23,445 nt of DNA from Chara braunii (Eukaryota; Streptophyta; Charophyceae; Charales; Characeae), in contig BFEA01000104.1 in NCBI GenBank assembly GCA_003427395.1, forward strand, positions 3,296,505-3,319,949. Direction: 5' to 3'. Positions 15,643-23,445 of the stretch are shown here, piece by piece (position 1 is the stretch's first letter; each line of letters starts with the position of its first letter). Position numbers and translations under genes: made by a program. A model generated the notes under the pieces. It was not told where the DNA came from. It ran no database searches and saw only the letters and a program-made list of their open reading frames with translations.

Positions 15643-16289
15643 TCATCGCCGACAACGGTAATGGCGATGGCAAAACTGCTGGCCTGAAACCGGGCATGTG
15701 CATGACATCGAGTATCTGTTCAAGGGTATCCTAGATAGCGACAATATGCTCGCCTTGACAATCTTTAACGTATTGTCAAGTGCCCAGTCATATAACCCCT
15801 CTAATGCAACTTTGTCTGCCTCTCTACCCTCAAGTCTGACAGTTCTATTTCTAATCTTCGTTTCTCTTTCAGTAGCCTCTTTTAGTTCCTTCTCTAACCT
15901 TAAGCGGATCCTCTCCACTTGCTGGAGTTCCATCCGTTCCCTGGTGCGTGGAGGCGGCGAGCTGAACTGCGAGCCCGCCATCTGACTAGAACCAGGTCCT
16001 ATCGTACTGGAAACGGTCTGCGAGCTGGTCGTCATTCCCAATGTCTGACCAAACGAGGTTGCTGCAGATGTAGCCATGCTACTGCGCTAGCTGTTGCTGT
16101 TGCTAACGTCCTTTCTGTAGTTGGTGCTGCTTCCCTAGCAGTCTCAAGTACACGGGCCCTTGCTTCGTCCCTGAATCTTCTTTCGTCTCCTGGTAGCAGA
16201 ACCTGAAACACTACAGAAATCCTACGTGTATCCCGCCCTGCCTGCCTTCTGTCGTCAGCTGTTCCGTCACCACCTTCTGATCCGCTCAT
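15643..16289 (-). pseudogene. Broken coiled-coil ORF, possibly Gag-like
   Basis: Two overlapping minus-strand frames probably belong together. The first (16289-16032, 85 codons) begins MSGSEGGDGTADDRRQAG and is acidic, basic and Ala-rich. The second (16077-15643, 144 codons) has a Ser/Thr-rich start, then a charged helix (ELQQVERIRLRLEKELKEAT and onward, about residues 50-90) typical of a coiled coil, then a hydrophobic segment and a Cys/His-containing tail without a CCHC spacing. They overlap by about 46 nt in different frames, consistent with a frameshift mutation or programmed shift. Composition resembles N-terminal regions of retroelement Gag proteins, but no diagnostic motif is present. 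Function is unknown. Confidence 0.35.
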
Positions 16290-16726
16290 CGGCTAGGCAG
16301 ACACTGTCCGCACTAGTGTTCACACTCGAACCTACCGCAGCATGTGCCTGTGCGGTTTAAAATAATTAAAAATAAAATAATATCCGGCGAGTCACCTAGG
16401 CTACCGTTCAAGCGGTATCAACAACATTAACACAGATTGTAAACATAATCTAAGTCTACTTTGATGAGTTCTACTTACAAAAGCTTCGAGGAGAACTGAC
16501 TATGGTAGAACATTACAGTTCTAGTCTAGGCTGTCTGTGAGGTGTTAGCAGTTTCTCAACCAACTAATCAAAAATAAAAATAAATTATGTGAGCAGATGT
16601 ATGCACAATGGGTATGTTTGTGATTGACAATTGAGCTTCAATTGGAATCCCCCTCCCCTGTGTCCAACGTGCCTGTCCGCATCATCGAGCAGCAGTGTCT
16701 AAGGTGTGCATTAACGACCCACCCCT
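16290..16726. other. AT-rich interval upstream of both ORFs
   Basis: The interval lies between divergent candidate ORFs and includes an AT-rich block (16358-16382). On the minus strand GGTAGGTTCGAGTGTG at about 16331 resembles a B box, but no A box or tRNA fold accompanies it. Confidence 0.3.
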
Positions 16727-16733
16727 GTGCCCC

Positions 16734-17200
16734 AGGAGTATGCTTATGACCAGTACTGCCCTTTCTTTATCCTCGTGTGCAATGAGTCTTACATCCGACT
16801 GATCTGGCTGATCAAGAGGCAGTTTAAGGACAGCCCACAAGATCCTCATGAATTATTTAACGTCGCAGACAGGACGACGATCACAGCCAGTCGACAGTTC
16901 AGAACTGCGCCAGAAATGTTTATAGACGGTCTGGTAAGCGTCTGCATAGGACTGGTCAGTCCGCACACCCCTCTATCAGCACAGCAACGAGCCTCAAAGG
17001 ACAAAACAACATGGCCTGCGTGTACTACTCCCATGGGTTGGCATGGTGAGCGTGACCCGTGCTTCGACCAGGGCCCTTCAGAGGCACCGCCCTCTCCTGC
17101 CAGATGCGCCACCGGGAAGAATGCCATATCTCGAGGTAGAGCGCTCACGACTCCTCACGAAAAGGGGACACTCAAGGTTGGACTCACTTCCTCACGCTAA
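16734..17200 (+). CDS. Exon-like segment of unknown protein
   Basis: A frame open from 16727 to 17200 contains a first part with globular-protein composition (EYAYDQYCPFFILVCNESYI, then RLIWLIKRQFKDSPQDPHEL). It is preceded by CCCCAG (ending 16733) and followed by CTG|GTAAGC (16932/16933). These would bound an exon of about 199 bp in phase 0. After a further CAG near 16983 the same frame continues but looks less protein-like. No family is recognised. On the opposite strand a 100-codon frame overlaps. Real exon, transposon relic and chance frame are all possible. Confidence 0.3.
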
Positions 17201-17821
17201 GAAGAGATTGAGAGGGTAGATAAGGTAAGGGAACAACGTACCTGGAGATAGCTGCCCCCAACCACAGATTTCTCACCAATTAAGCCAATGTGCATTTCAA
17301 CGACTGGTCGAAGCTTCGGTACCACACACAACGCAATGCAGTGCCACCTCAGCCAAAATGCCACATCAGCATGCTCTCATCATTGTACATACATCCGCTG
17401 TCATCACAGCTCCTACGTTGTCACCACAGCCTTCCTGCGACTCAACACTCTTCCCGGGTGTCGCGTCAACAAGCCAGCGGCAAAGTATCGTCACTGCACA
17501 GAAGCATCGTCAGCGCACCAAGTAATAATTTCGCCAGCACCAGGTAATGGCGATCATGAACCAGCTCCGATACCAAATTGCAAGGAATATGAGTGAGAAC
17601 GATATACAGAAAGCCAAGTTGCGAAATCGCACAGATGTCCAAGTAGTCATGTACCAAGCAGAGAGCATAAATGCGCCAAGATTCCATCCACATAAGAGCA
17701 ATACAATGAACTCATGAGCCAATGTTCATGCACTCAGGCCACACGACCACAATATCCAATGTCGCTCCTACTGTATGGCGCCCACCGCCCGTCCTACTCT
17801 ACCTAGCCTATTCTACTACAG

Positions 17822-17913
17822 CCGCATTCGTGCAACAGGCTCACTTCGACTTTGAAGACCAAATGTACATGATTCAACACCAATGCCGACCTCCCTCATG
17901 CACCAGGTACGTA
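17822..17913 (+). CDS. Possible internal exon (weak)
   Basis: CTATTCTACTACAG precedes and CACCAG|GTACGT follows an open segment reading AAFVQQAHFDFEDQMYMIQH and a Cys-containing tail. A similar CACCAG|GTAATG donor-like site ends another open segment at about 17543. The repeated donor context suggests a spliced gene between about 16.7 and 17.9 kb, but reading phase across the segments cannot be proven here. Confidence 0.2.
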
Positions 17914-18038
17914 TCTCGTCTCCCCTCGTCACCTCGCATAATAAAACAGTTCCTTATGCGCCCGACTCCATATCCATTGTGGGGACCAGCAGTCCACTGT
18001 CAAGTTGGGAAAATGCATAAAAAGGGGAAGACAGCAGT

Positions 18039-18160
18039 GGGCCTCGCTCCACGACTCACCAAATGTGCAAAATGAGAATGAATCATCCACTAGAATATGG
18101 ACAGATACCCTGCCATATTTTATGTCTTTTGCGGATGTGGCGAGTAGTGGAGCGAGGCCC
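18039..18160. mobile_element. Foldback family A, best-preserved 122-bp copy
   Basis: GGGCCTCGCTCCACGACTCACC (18039-18060) inverts as GGCGAGTAGTGGAGCGAGGCCC (18139-18160). Inside are AAATGTGCAAAATGAGAATG, CTAGAATATGG and GATACCCTGCCATATTTTAT. Length is exactly that of the copies at 1854 and 3384. The flanks (AGT and ATT) are not an obvious duplication. It has no coding capacity. Confidence 0.85.
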
Positions 18161-18305
18161 ATTGATGACTCCCACTTTACGTCTCACCGAACCTTGCTCA
18201 ATTTTCAGTCCAGATACAGGGATGATTACCGATGACAGTATTGACGACTTCCACGTTGAAAGATTGACTGTTCATCTCTTCTTCTTCTTCTTTTTCTTTT
18301 ATATA

Positions 18306-18373
18306 CCTCGTTTGTTGTCCTCTTCTCCCTCTCTGCCTACGGTTTACCGGGCAGTTCTATTTGACGATATATA
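18306..18373 (+). repeat. 68-bp direct repeat, left copy
   Basis: The left copy of the repeat bracketing the ribozyme unit. It is preceded by a TTC-rich stretch, not by a hammerhead. Confidence 0.9.
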
Positions 18374-18560
18374 CTACGACTTCGCTAGCTTCCTGCTACG
18401 GTTTTCTCCGGTCAGGTCGAGCGGCAGTGGTCGGGGCCGTCACTACGCGGCCATGCTGTGCCTCTAGTGCCAGCGGCGTGTCTGGAGTGTATTTTTTGGC
18501 TGTGACAGACCTTTCTTTGTTTCGTGGGTGTTTTGCTGGCTTGTGATGGGGTGTGAACCG

Positions 18561-18670
18561 ACAGTCTGTAGAGTTTTCCATCTGGTGTGGGTGAGTGATA
18601 GTCTACTTTGATTTTGGTTAAGGTGGATTATCACTTACAGTGTAATCAGTGAGGGGATTCTACAGACTGT
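18561..18670 (+). promoter_or_regulatory. Alternative stem competing with hammerhead 3
   Basis: ACAGTCTGTAGA (18561-18572) is a perfect complement of TCTACAGACTGT (18659-18670), which contains the whole 5' strand of hammerhead stem III. Nested inside, GTGAGTGATA (18591-18600) pairs with TATCACTTAC (18629-18638) with one mismatch. The RNA could therefore switch between an extended rod and the active ribozyme. Confidence 0.5.
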
Positions 18671-18721
18671 TGAGGGTTCAGCCTCCTGATGAGTCGGTGA
18701 AACTCCGACGAAACAGTTTGT
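18662..18721 (+). ncRNA. Hammerhead ribozyme 3 (type III topology)
   Basis: Stem III pairs ACAGACTGT (18662-18670) with ACAGTTTGT (18713-18721), 9 bp with one G-U. The cleavage-site base is T18671, allowed at H17. Stem I is GAGG/CCTC with loop GTTCAG. The core CTGATGA is at 18686-18692. Stem II is GTCGG/CCGAC, five perfect pairs, with loop TGAAACT. GAA at 18710-18712 completes the core. Cleavage is predicted between 18671 and 18672. It is the best-preserved of the three and shares the string CCTCCTGATGAGTC with the other copies. Confidence 0.92.
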
Positions 18722-18728
18722 CACAGCC

Positions 18729-18796
18729 CCTCGTTTGTTGTCCTCTTCTCCCTCTCTGCCTACGGTTTACCGGGCAGTTCTATTTGACGATATATA
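18729..18796 (+). repeat. 68-bp direct repeat, right copy
   Basis: It starts 7 bp after stem III of hammerhead 3 and reproduces 18306-18373. It passes into an AT microsatellite (about 18788-18830). Confidence 0.9.
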
Positions 18797-19059
18797 TAAT
18801 ATATATATTATATATGTATATATATTTAAAGGCTGATCCTCTGTTCCTTTTTCGGTTGGTCTGTTCCTTTCTTCTTTTTCTTGGGGGGTGTGGTCTAATC
18901 TTGTTTTGCTCTTTTTTTCTCTCTTTTTTGTCTGTGTTGTATGTCCCTGTGTCTGGCTGCATGCTATGACAGGTCGGCTGCGTGGAAAATTGGGGACTAC
19001 AAAACGAGACTTCAAAAACTTGAAAATCGAACTGTACTGAGTAGGAAACAGTCTGGAAA

Positions 19060-19085
19060 AATAAATAAATAAATAAATAAATAAG
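19060..19085. repeat. (AAAT)n microsatellite
   Basis: About six AAAT/AATA units. Confidence 0.95.
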
Positions 19086-19151
19086 TAAAATGGAGCCGGA
19101 CCCCAAGCATGGCACAAGTACAGCAGCTTGGTCTGTCTTTCTGTTTGGCTA

Positions 19152-19560
19152 AGGCTGAATCAGGCCTGAATCAGGCCTGAGTTAGTTCGGAGTTAGTTTG
19201 GAGTTAGTTCGGAGTTAGTTTGGAGTTAGTTCGGAGTTAGTTCGGAGTTAGTTCGGAGTTAGTTCGGAGTTAGTTCGGAGAAAGGTCTGAGTCAGTTCTG
19301 CGTTTGTTCTTTATTTAGTTCTTTATTTAGTTCTTTATTGTAGTTATTTATTTAGTTCTTTATTTAGTTCTGAGTTAGTTCTGAGTTAGGTCCGAGTTTA
19401 AGCTGGAGTAATGTGTGAGTCAGATCTGAGTTTAGGTCTGAGTTAGGTCTAAGTTATGCCGGACTTAAGTGTGAGTTGGATCTTGGTTTAGGTGTAAGTT
19501 AGGTGTGAGATGAGGTTTGAGTTAGGGCGTGAGTTGAGGTCTGAGTTGGATTTGAGTCAA
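19152..19560 (+). repeat. 11-bp minisatellite, GTTAGTTCGGA block
   Basis: Nine or more consecutive 11-bp units GTTAGTTCGGA or GTTAGTTTGGA (about 19180-19280) are followed by degenerate units (GAGTTAGGTCT, TTTAGTTCTTTA). This is the most regular start of a 4-kb array in which CTGAGT-like 11-mers persist to about 22.9 kb. Confidence 0.9.
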
Positions 19561-19990
19561 GCGCAAACAGATCTGTGTAAGGATGGATGAAGGGTGAGTG
19601 AAAAAGCTGGGAGGTGAGGTATGGAGGGCGAGGGATGGGAGGGACATTGGGGTAAGTGCCAAGGGAAGGGGGATTGGGTGAGAAGAGACATATATAGAGT
19701 ATTATAGACTTCAAAGGGCGTGAAGTGAACGCAGGTAGCGAGTCGGCTTGTAATTAAAATTTAAAGATTAAGACTGGCAAAAAAGAGAAAAAGAAAGAAA
19801 GCAGGTAGCGACTGGGCACCATTGGGCAAGGACCTTTTCTGGACATTAAGTTTTCATTTTGCTTGCTGGTGATAAGCAAACGGACTGTCGCCCCCCAGAC
19901 TAGAAGGGGCACCTGTGTGTGTGGGTTTAAAAAAAACAAAAAAAAAGCTGCCTTAAGGCTGAGCGAAGAGTTAGTGAAGGCTGAGCTGCA

Positions 19991-20092
19991 GTCTTCCAGG
20001 AACACAACCCATCCTCATCGTGTGTACAAAGACAAGCTAGCTTTGCGGTCAGGTACAGTCGTGATTGTGATGCCTTGTGTTTGGGGGAAGAC
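19991..20092. mobile_element. Foldback family C, 102-bp copy
   Basis: GTCTTCCAGGAACACAACCC opens it and TTGTGTTTGGGGGAAGAC closes it as an inverted repeat. The centre contains CAGGTACAGTCGTGAT, matching the loop of the 9433-9510 copy (GATACAGTCATGAT). It interrupts the 11-bp minisatellite. Confidence 0.75.
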
Positions 20093-20149
20093 CGTTGTTT
20101 AAATGCCTTGAACGGCGAGTGGATTGGCTCTGAGTCAACAGCCCAATTA

Positions 20150-21300
20150 TAACATCTTCTTAAGCACGAGCTAAGGCTGAGTTGAGGCTGAGTTAAAGCT
20201 TTGTTAAGTCGCCAGTACACAGCCCCAGCCTTGCTGAAAAGAAACTCGTCGCCTACTATCCGGAGAAGTCGGCGCCGGCGCGCCGTCGATAAAAGAAATC
20301 AGCAGCCGGCATCGCTTTTCAGCCTCTGACACGGCCCCGCGGCCGATGTGAGGCGTGTGCTGGTGGTTCAAGGCTGCATCAACTTGAAGGCTGAGCGAAG
20401 GCTAAGACTGGGCTAAGGCTGAGCTAAGGCTGAGGTAGACAAGTCACTTGAATTGAGACTGGCTGAGGTAGGTCTGAGTTAAGTGCAAATAAATCTGCTT
20501 AAGTTAAGGCAGAGCTAAGCGGGACTTAAGGTAGATTTAAGGCAGAGTTAACGGGGGAGTTAAGACTGAGTTCAGGTAGAGTTAAGGCTGCGCTAAGGCT
20601 CAGTTACGGCTGACTTACGGCTGAGTTAAGGCTCAGTTACGGCTGCGTCAAGGCTAGGCTAAGGCTGTGCAAATAAATCTGCTTAAGGCAGAGTTAAGCG
20701 GGACTGAAGGTAGATTTAATGCAGAGTTAACGGGGGAGTTAAAACTGAGTTAAGGTAGAGTTAAGGCTGCGCTAAGGCTTAGTTACGGCTGAGTTACGGC
20801 TTAGTTACGGCTGAGTTACGGCTGAGTAAAGGCTCAGTTACGGCTGCGTAAAAGGCTAGGTTAAGGCTGAGCCAAGGCTGAGATAGACAAATGATTTGAA
20901 CTGAGACTGACTGAACTAGGTCTGAGTCAAATGCAAGTGTAATAATATATCTGCTTAAGCCAGGCACCCGCACCTCCGAGCCTCATTTTTTTGCCGAGGC
21001 GGAGTCGAACTGCATGCCAAGGGGGGGGCGAAGCGCCAGCGTGGCGGCTTTTTGTTGTCTTTTGGTTGGTGCCGCCAGCCTTTGGGGGGTCCGGTAGCGC
21101 CTGGCCGTATCAGCCGGCCTCCGAAGAATGCAGTATAGGTTACTTTTACGACTTCGCCTTCCAGGCTGAAAGATACTGGTGGTTTAAGGCTGAGTTAAGG
21201 CAAAGTTAAGACAAGTAGGGCTGCATTAACGCTGAGCTAACAGTGAGTTAAGGCTTCATAAAGTAAGGCTTCGTTACGGCTGAGCTATGAATGAGTAGAC
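20150..21300 (+). repeat. 11-bp minisatellite, AAGGCTGAGTT block
   Basis: Units of AAGGCTGAGTT, ACGGCTGAGTT and relatives are repeated with frequent substitutions. A longer-order repeat is visible: GCAAATAAATCTGCTTAAG...AAGGTAGATTTAA occurs at about 20484 and 20667, about 183 bp apart. Non-repeat islands lie at about 20215-20360 and 20955-21180. The second contains a 72-codon frame without recognisable features. Confidence 0.85.
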
Positions 21301-21589
21301 GGCGGAAACGTCATATCGGTATGGAGTTGAGGTGAGGCTGAGTTAAGACATCATTGGAGCTGAGGCTGACTGGGCCTGACCTATGGCTGAAGCAAGGGGC
21401 TAAGTTGACATTGAGTTAAAGTTGAATTAAGGTGGATTAAACATTGAGCCAGGGCTGAGTAACCCACGAGCCCCTAGTTCCACTTCCTTCTGAGGATAAA
21501 TTTGCAGGATGCGCTAAGTAAGACTAAGTTACATGAACTGAGAACCTGTCCTTGAGTAACTGGAATTGAGAATGCTGAGTTGAGGCCGA

Positions 21590-21880
21590 GTTTAGGCGGA
21601 GTTGAGGCTGCGTTGACGCTGACGAGTTGAGGCTGAGTTGAGGCTGAGTTGAGGCTGAGTTGAGGCTGAGTTGAAGCTGAACTGAGGCTGAGTTGAAGCT
21701 GAGTTGAGGCTGCGTTGAGGCTGACGAGTTGAGGCTGAGTNGCTGCGTTGAGGCTGACGAGTTGAGGCTGAGTTGAGGCTGAGTTGAAGCTGAACTGAGG
21801 CTGAGTTGAAGCTGAGTTGAGGCTGCGTTGAGGCTGCGTCGAGGCTGCGTCGAGGCTGAGTTGAGGGCGAGATAAGCTTG
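21590..21880 (+). repeat. 11-bp minisatellite, TGAGGCTGAGT block
   Basis: TGAGGCTGAGT units are nearly perfect, interspersed with GAAGCTGAACT and TGAGGCTGACG variants. The block contains the N at 21741 and its duplicated flanks, so the true copy number is lower. Confidence 0.9.
21709..21773. other. Assembly artefact: 32-bp duplicate around one N
   Basis: Bases 21709-21740 recur exactly at 21742-21773 on either side of the N at 21741. Confidence 0.8.
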
Positions 21881-21979
21881 TATTCAGGGGTGGGTTAACA
21901 GTCAGTTAAGGGTGAGTTAAGGGCGGGTTGGGATGTATTAAGGGGATCCAGGTTAAGGTACTTGAGGAGGCCAAGATAA

Positions 21980-22910
21980 GTTCAGGTGCATTAAGGCGGA
22001 GTACAGACTGAGTATAGAGTGTATACAGGCCGAGAACAAACTGAGTACCGAGTCTACTGACTGAATATAGACCGAGTACAGACGGTACAGAAGTACGGAC
22101 TGAGTACAGACAAAGTAGTGACACTCAGTACCGATTTTCACTGAGTTTAGACCGAGTACAGATCGAGTGTGGGCTGAGTACAGACTGAGTGCAGAATAAG
22201 TGTGAACTGACCACAGACTGGACACAGACTGATGATTATAGACTAAGTANAGTACAGATCGAGTGTGGGCTGAGTACAGACTGAGTGCAGAATAAGTGTG
22301 AACTGACCACAGACTGGACACAGACTGATGATTATAGACTAAGTATAGACTGAGTATAAACTGAGTATAGACTGACTGCAAACTGAGTGCAGACTGACTG
22401 CAAACCGAGTGCAGACTAAGTGCAGAGTGAGTTCAGACTAAGTCCAGATTGAATACAGAGTGAGTACAGAGTGAGCATACACTGAATAAAGACTGAGTGC
22501 AGACCAAGTACAGACTCAGTACAGAGTGAGTATATACTGAATATAGACTGCGTGCAGACCTGAGGTCGTTCCTTTATCATTAACACAGGTCTCATCCAGG
22601 TCTATTTCGCCATCGAAGCCTCTTCCATGCTCCTAATCTTGCTGAGATTTGTCTGCACTCAGTTGCCAACACAGACTGAGTACATTAAGTACAGACTGAA
22701 TGCAGGCTGAATACATACTGAATACATACTGAATACAGACTGAATACAGACTGAATACAGACTGAATACACACTGAATTTACGGACCGAGCACAGACCTG
22801 GATGCCGACTGAAGACATACTGAATTTACGGACCGAATACAGACTGAGTATAGACTGAGTATAGACTGAGTATAGATTGAGTATAGACTGAGTAGAGACT
22901 GATGACAGCT
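21980..22910 (+). repeat. 11-bp minisatellite, GACTGAGTACA block
   Basis: Units GACTGAGTACA, GACTGAATACA and GACTGAGTATA run for about 0.9 kb. On the minus strand the unit has no stop in any frame, giving long repetitive frames such as 22381-21953 (LSLYSV-type peptides). These are repeat artefacts, not genes. A non-repeat insert is at about 22560-22670. Confidence 0.9.
22155..22345. other. Assembly artefact: 95-bp duplicate around one N
   Basis: Bases 22155-22249 recur exactly at 22251-22345 across the N at 22250. An exact 95-bp duplication inside an otherwise diverged array, centred on a single N, indicates unmerged contig ends. Confidence 0.9.
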
Positions 22911-22919
22911 CTTGTTGAC

Positions 22920-23160
22920 TCTGAATCCCAGCTGGTCTCAGTGGCTGAGAGTGAAATCAGTATGTTCCTTTTGTCGCACACCTCAGTCAACATAGCTACT
23001 CGGCTGGGGCAGCACTAGCTGAGCAGAGTCAACTGAGTCAACATCAGCTGAGCAGAGTCAACTGAGTCAACGCCAGCTGATCTGCATCAACTTATTCAAC
23101 ACCAGCTGAGATGAGGCATCAGGGAGGCCCAGCTGAGTCAACAGCAGATGAGATTCAGAG
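22920..23160 (+). repeat. AGCTGAGCAGAGTCAACTGA tandem repeat
   Basis: Units of about 29 bp (AGCTGAGCAGAGTCAACTGA plus GTCAACATC) occur about three times and decay outward. The CTGAGT core is shared with the upstream 11-bp arrays. Confidence 0.75.
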
Positions 23161-23372
23161 CTGAGTTCCTTGCACTTCCGTTGGTCCGATTGGCAGAAGG
23201 AAGGTTACATCGGCAGTCTGGACTCCAAAGATGGCCCCAGGTCAACCAGTTAGTCAACCGGGTCAACCAGCTGGTCAGCGCAGTCAGCTTGCTGATCAAA
23301 ATGGTCAACCAGACGCTCAGCATCGTTTCCAGTCAAAACATTGCCAACACTGTGGGTACGAGGTCAGTCACC

Positions 23373-23445
<73 letters not shown>
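23148..23445 (+). CDS. Partial open frame, heptad-like helix, runs off window
   Basis: From ATG 23148 the frame stays open to the window end. Residues about 31-57 read QVNQLVNRVNQLVSAVSLLI and onward, an amphipathic pattern with hydrophobic residues at 3-4 spacing, as in a short coiled coil. It then enters the (CT)n repeat as Ser-Leu. The region also has the string GTCAACCAG repeated, so the pattern may come from DNA repeats. An adjacent frame (HFRWSDWQKEGYIGSLDSKD) looks more protein-like just upstream, hinting at a frameshift or splice. The product is unknown. Confidence 0.25.
23377..23445. repeat. (CT)n microsatellite to window end
   Basis: An uninterrupted CT array of at least 34 units is cut by the window edge. 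Confidence 0.97.

Larger units (their letters stand above)
18306..18796 (+). mobile_element. Hammerhead-containing, retrozyme-like unit
   Basis: An exact or near-exact 68-bp direct repeat (18306-18373 and 18729-18796, both starting CCTCGTTTGTTGTCCTCTTC) brackets a 423-bp unit. Hammerhead 3 lies at the 3' end of the unit, immediately before the second repeat. This is the pattern of slightly more than one monomer copied from a multimeric or circular self-cleaving RNA. The first repeat has no upstream hammerhead, so the copy would be truncated at 5'. The unit has no convincing ORF. Alternatives are a simple segmental duplication or a Penelope-related relic. Confidence 0.65.

Noticed and set aside
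17466-17722. Two hydrophobic minus-strand frames resembling membrane segments
   Set aside because: The frames overlap each other in different phases, are short, lack a recognisable family, and lie opposite exon-like plus-strand segments. Hydrophobicity alone is weak evidence.
20990-21012. B-box-like AGTTCGACTCC on the minus strand
   Set aside because: No A box at tRNA spacing and no pairable T stem; a match of this length can occur by chance.
22225-22345. ACTGATGATTATAG strings as hammerhead cores
   Set aside because: They contain CTGATGA but no stem II and no GAAA. They are part of the 11-bp array and its artefactual duplicate.
21953-22381. 142-codon minus-strand frame
   Set aside because: It is read entirely through the 11-bp minisatellite, whose minus strand has no stop codon in any frame, and it crosses the artefactual N at 22250.
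19152-22910. CRISPR array
   Set aside because: The units are only 11 bp, contiguous and diverged, with no unique spacers of regular size, in eukaryote-like DNA.

Overview
This window looks like repeat-dominated nuclear DNA of a eukaryote. It has no bacterial-style gene packing. Long homopolymers and microsatellites are everywhere, and there are many short foldback (MITE-like) elements and tRNA-derived fragments. A satellite near 14.3-14.75 kb carries interstitial TTTAGGG repeats. That telomere type is usual in land plants and many algae and protists, so a photosynthetic or related eukaryote is plausible; I cannot place it further. No complete, recognisable protein gene was found, and most open frames are read through simple or palindromic repeats.

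The clearest functional content is RNA. Three hammerhead ribozymes of type III topology (stem III open) lie on the + strand at 5367-5419, 8363-8419 and 18662-18721. The third sits at the end of a 423-bp unit flanked by direct repeats (18306-18373 and 18729-18796). This is the arrangement expected if a self-cleaving, circular or multimeric RNA had been copied into DNA, as proposed for plant retrozymes, but the tandem copy is truncated. A perfect 12-bp upstream complement could compete with stem III of this ribozyme.

Layout: 0-3.7 kb holds homopolymers, at least seven copies of a 122-bp foldback family (ends GGGCCTCGCTCCACTACTC), two members of a second family (ends GGGYNRGRYCCCACT) and a tRNA-like head. 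3.7-7.6 kb holds small hairpins, (TTC)n and (CT)n, hammerhead 1 and a tRNA-Gly-like pseudogene. 7.68-9.6 kb holds another foldback, hammerhead 2, a third foldback family (arm GAACACAACGCACC) and a polypurine/G18 tract. 9.6-11.4 kb ends in a nested 1.07-kb palindrome. 11.4-14.2 kb is mostly featureless with one weak exon-like segment. 14.3-14.8 kb is the telomere-motif satellite. 15.6-17.9 kb is the only stretch with protein-like ORFs (a broken coiled-coil ORF on the minus strand, exon-like segments on the plus strand). 18.0-18.8 kb holds another 122-bp element and the ribozyme unit. 19.15-23.15 kb is a diverged minisatellite of about 11-bp period with a CTGAGT core, and the window ends in (CT)n.

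Three single N bases (9090, 21741, 22250) each separate exact duplicates of 24, 32 and 95 bp. They are almost certainly unmerged contig overlaps, so local repeat counts there are inflated.
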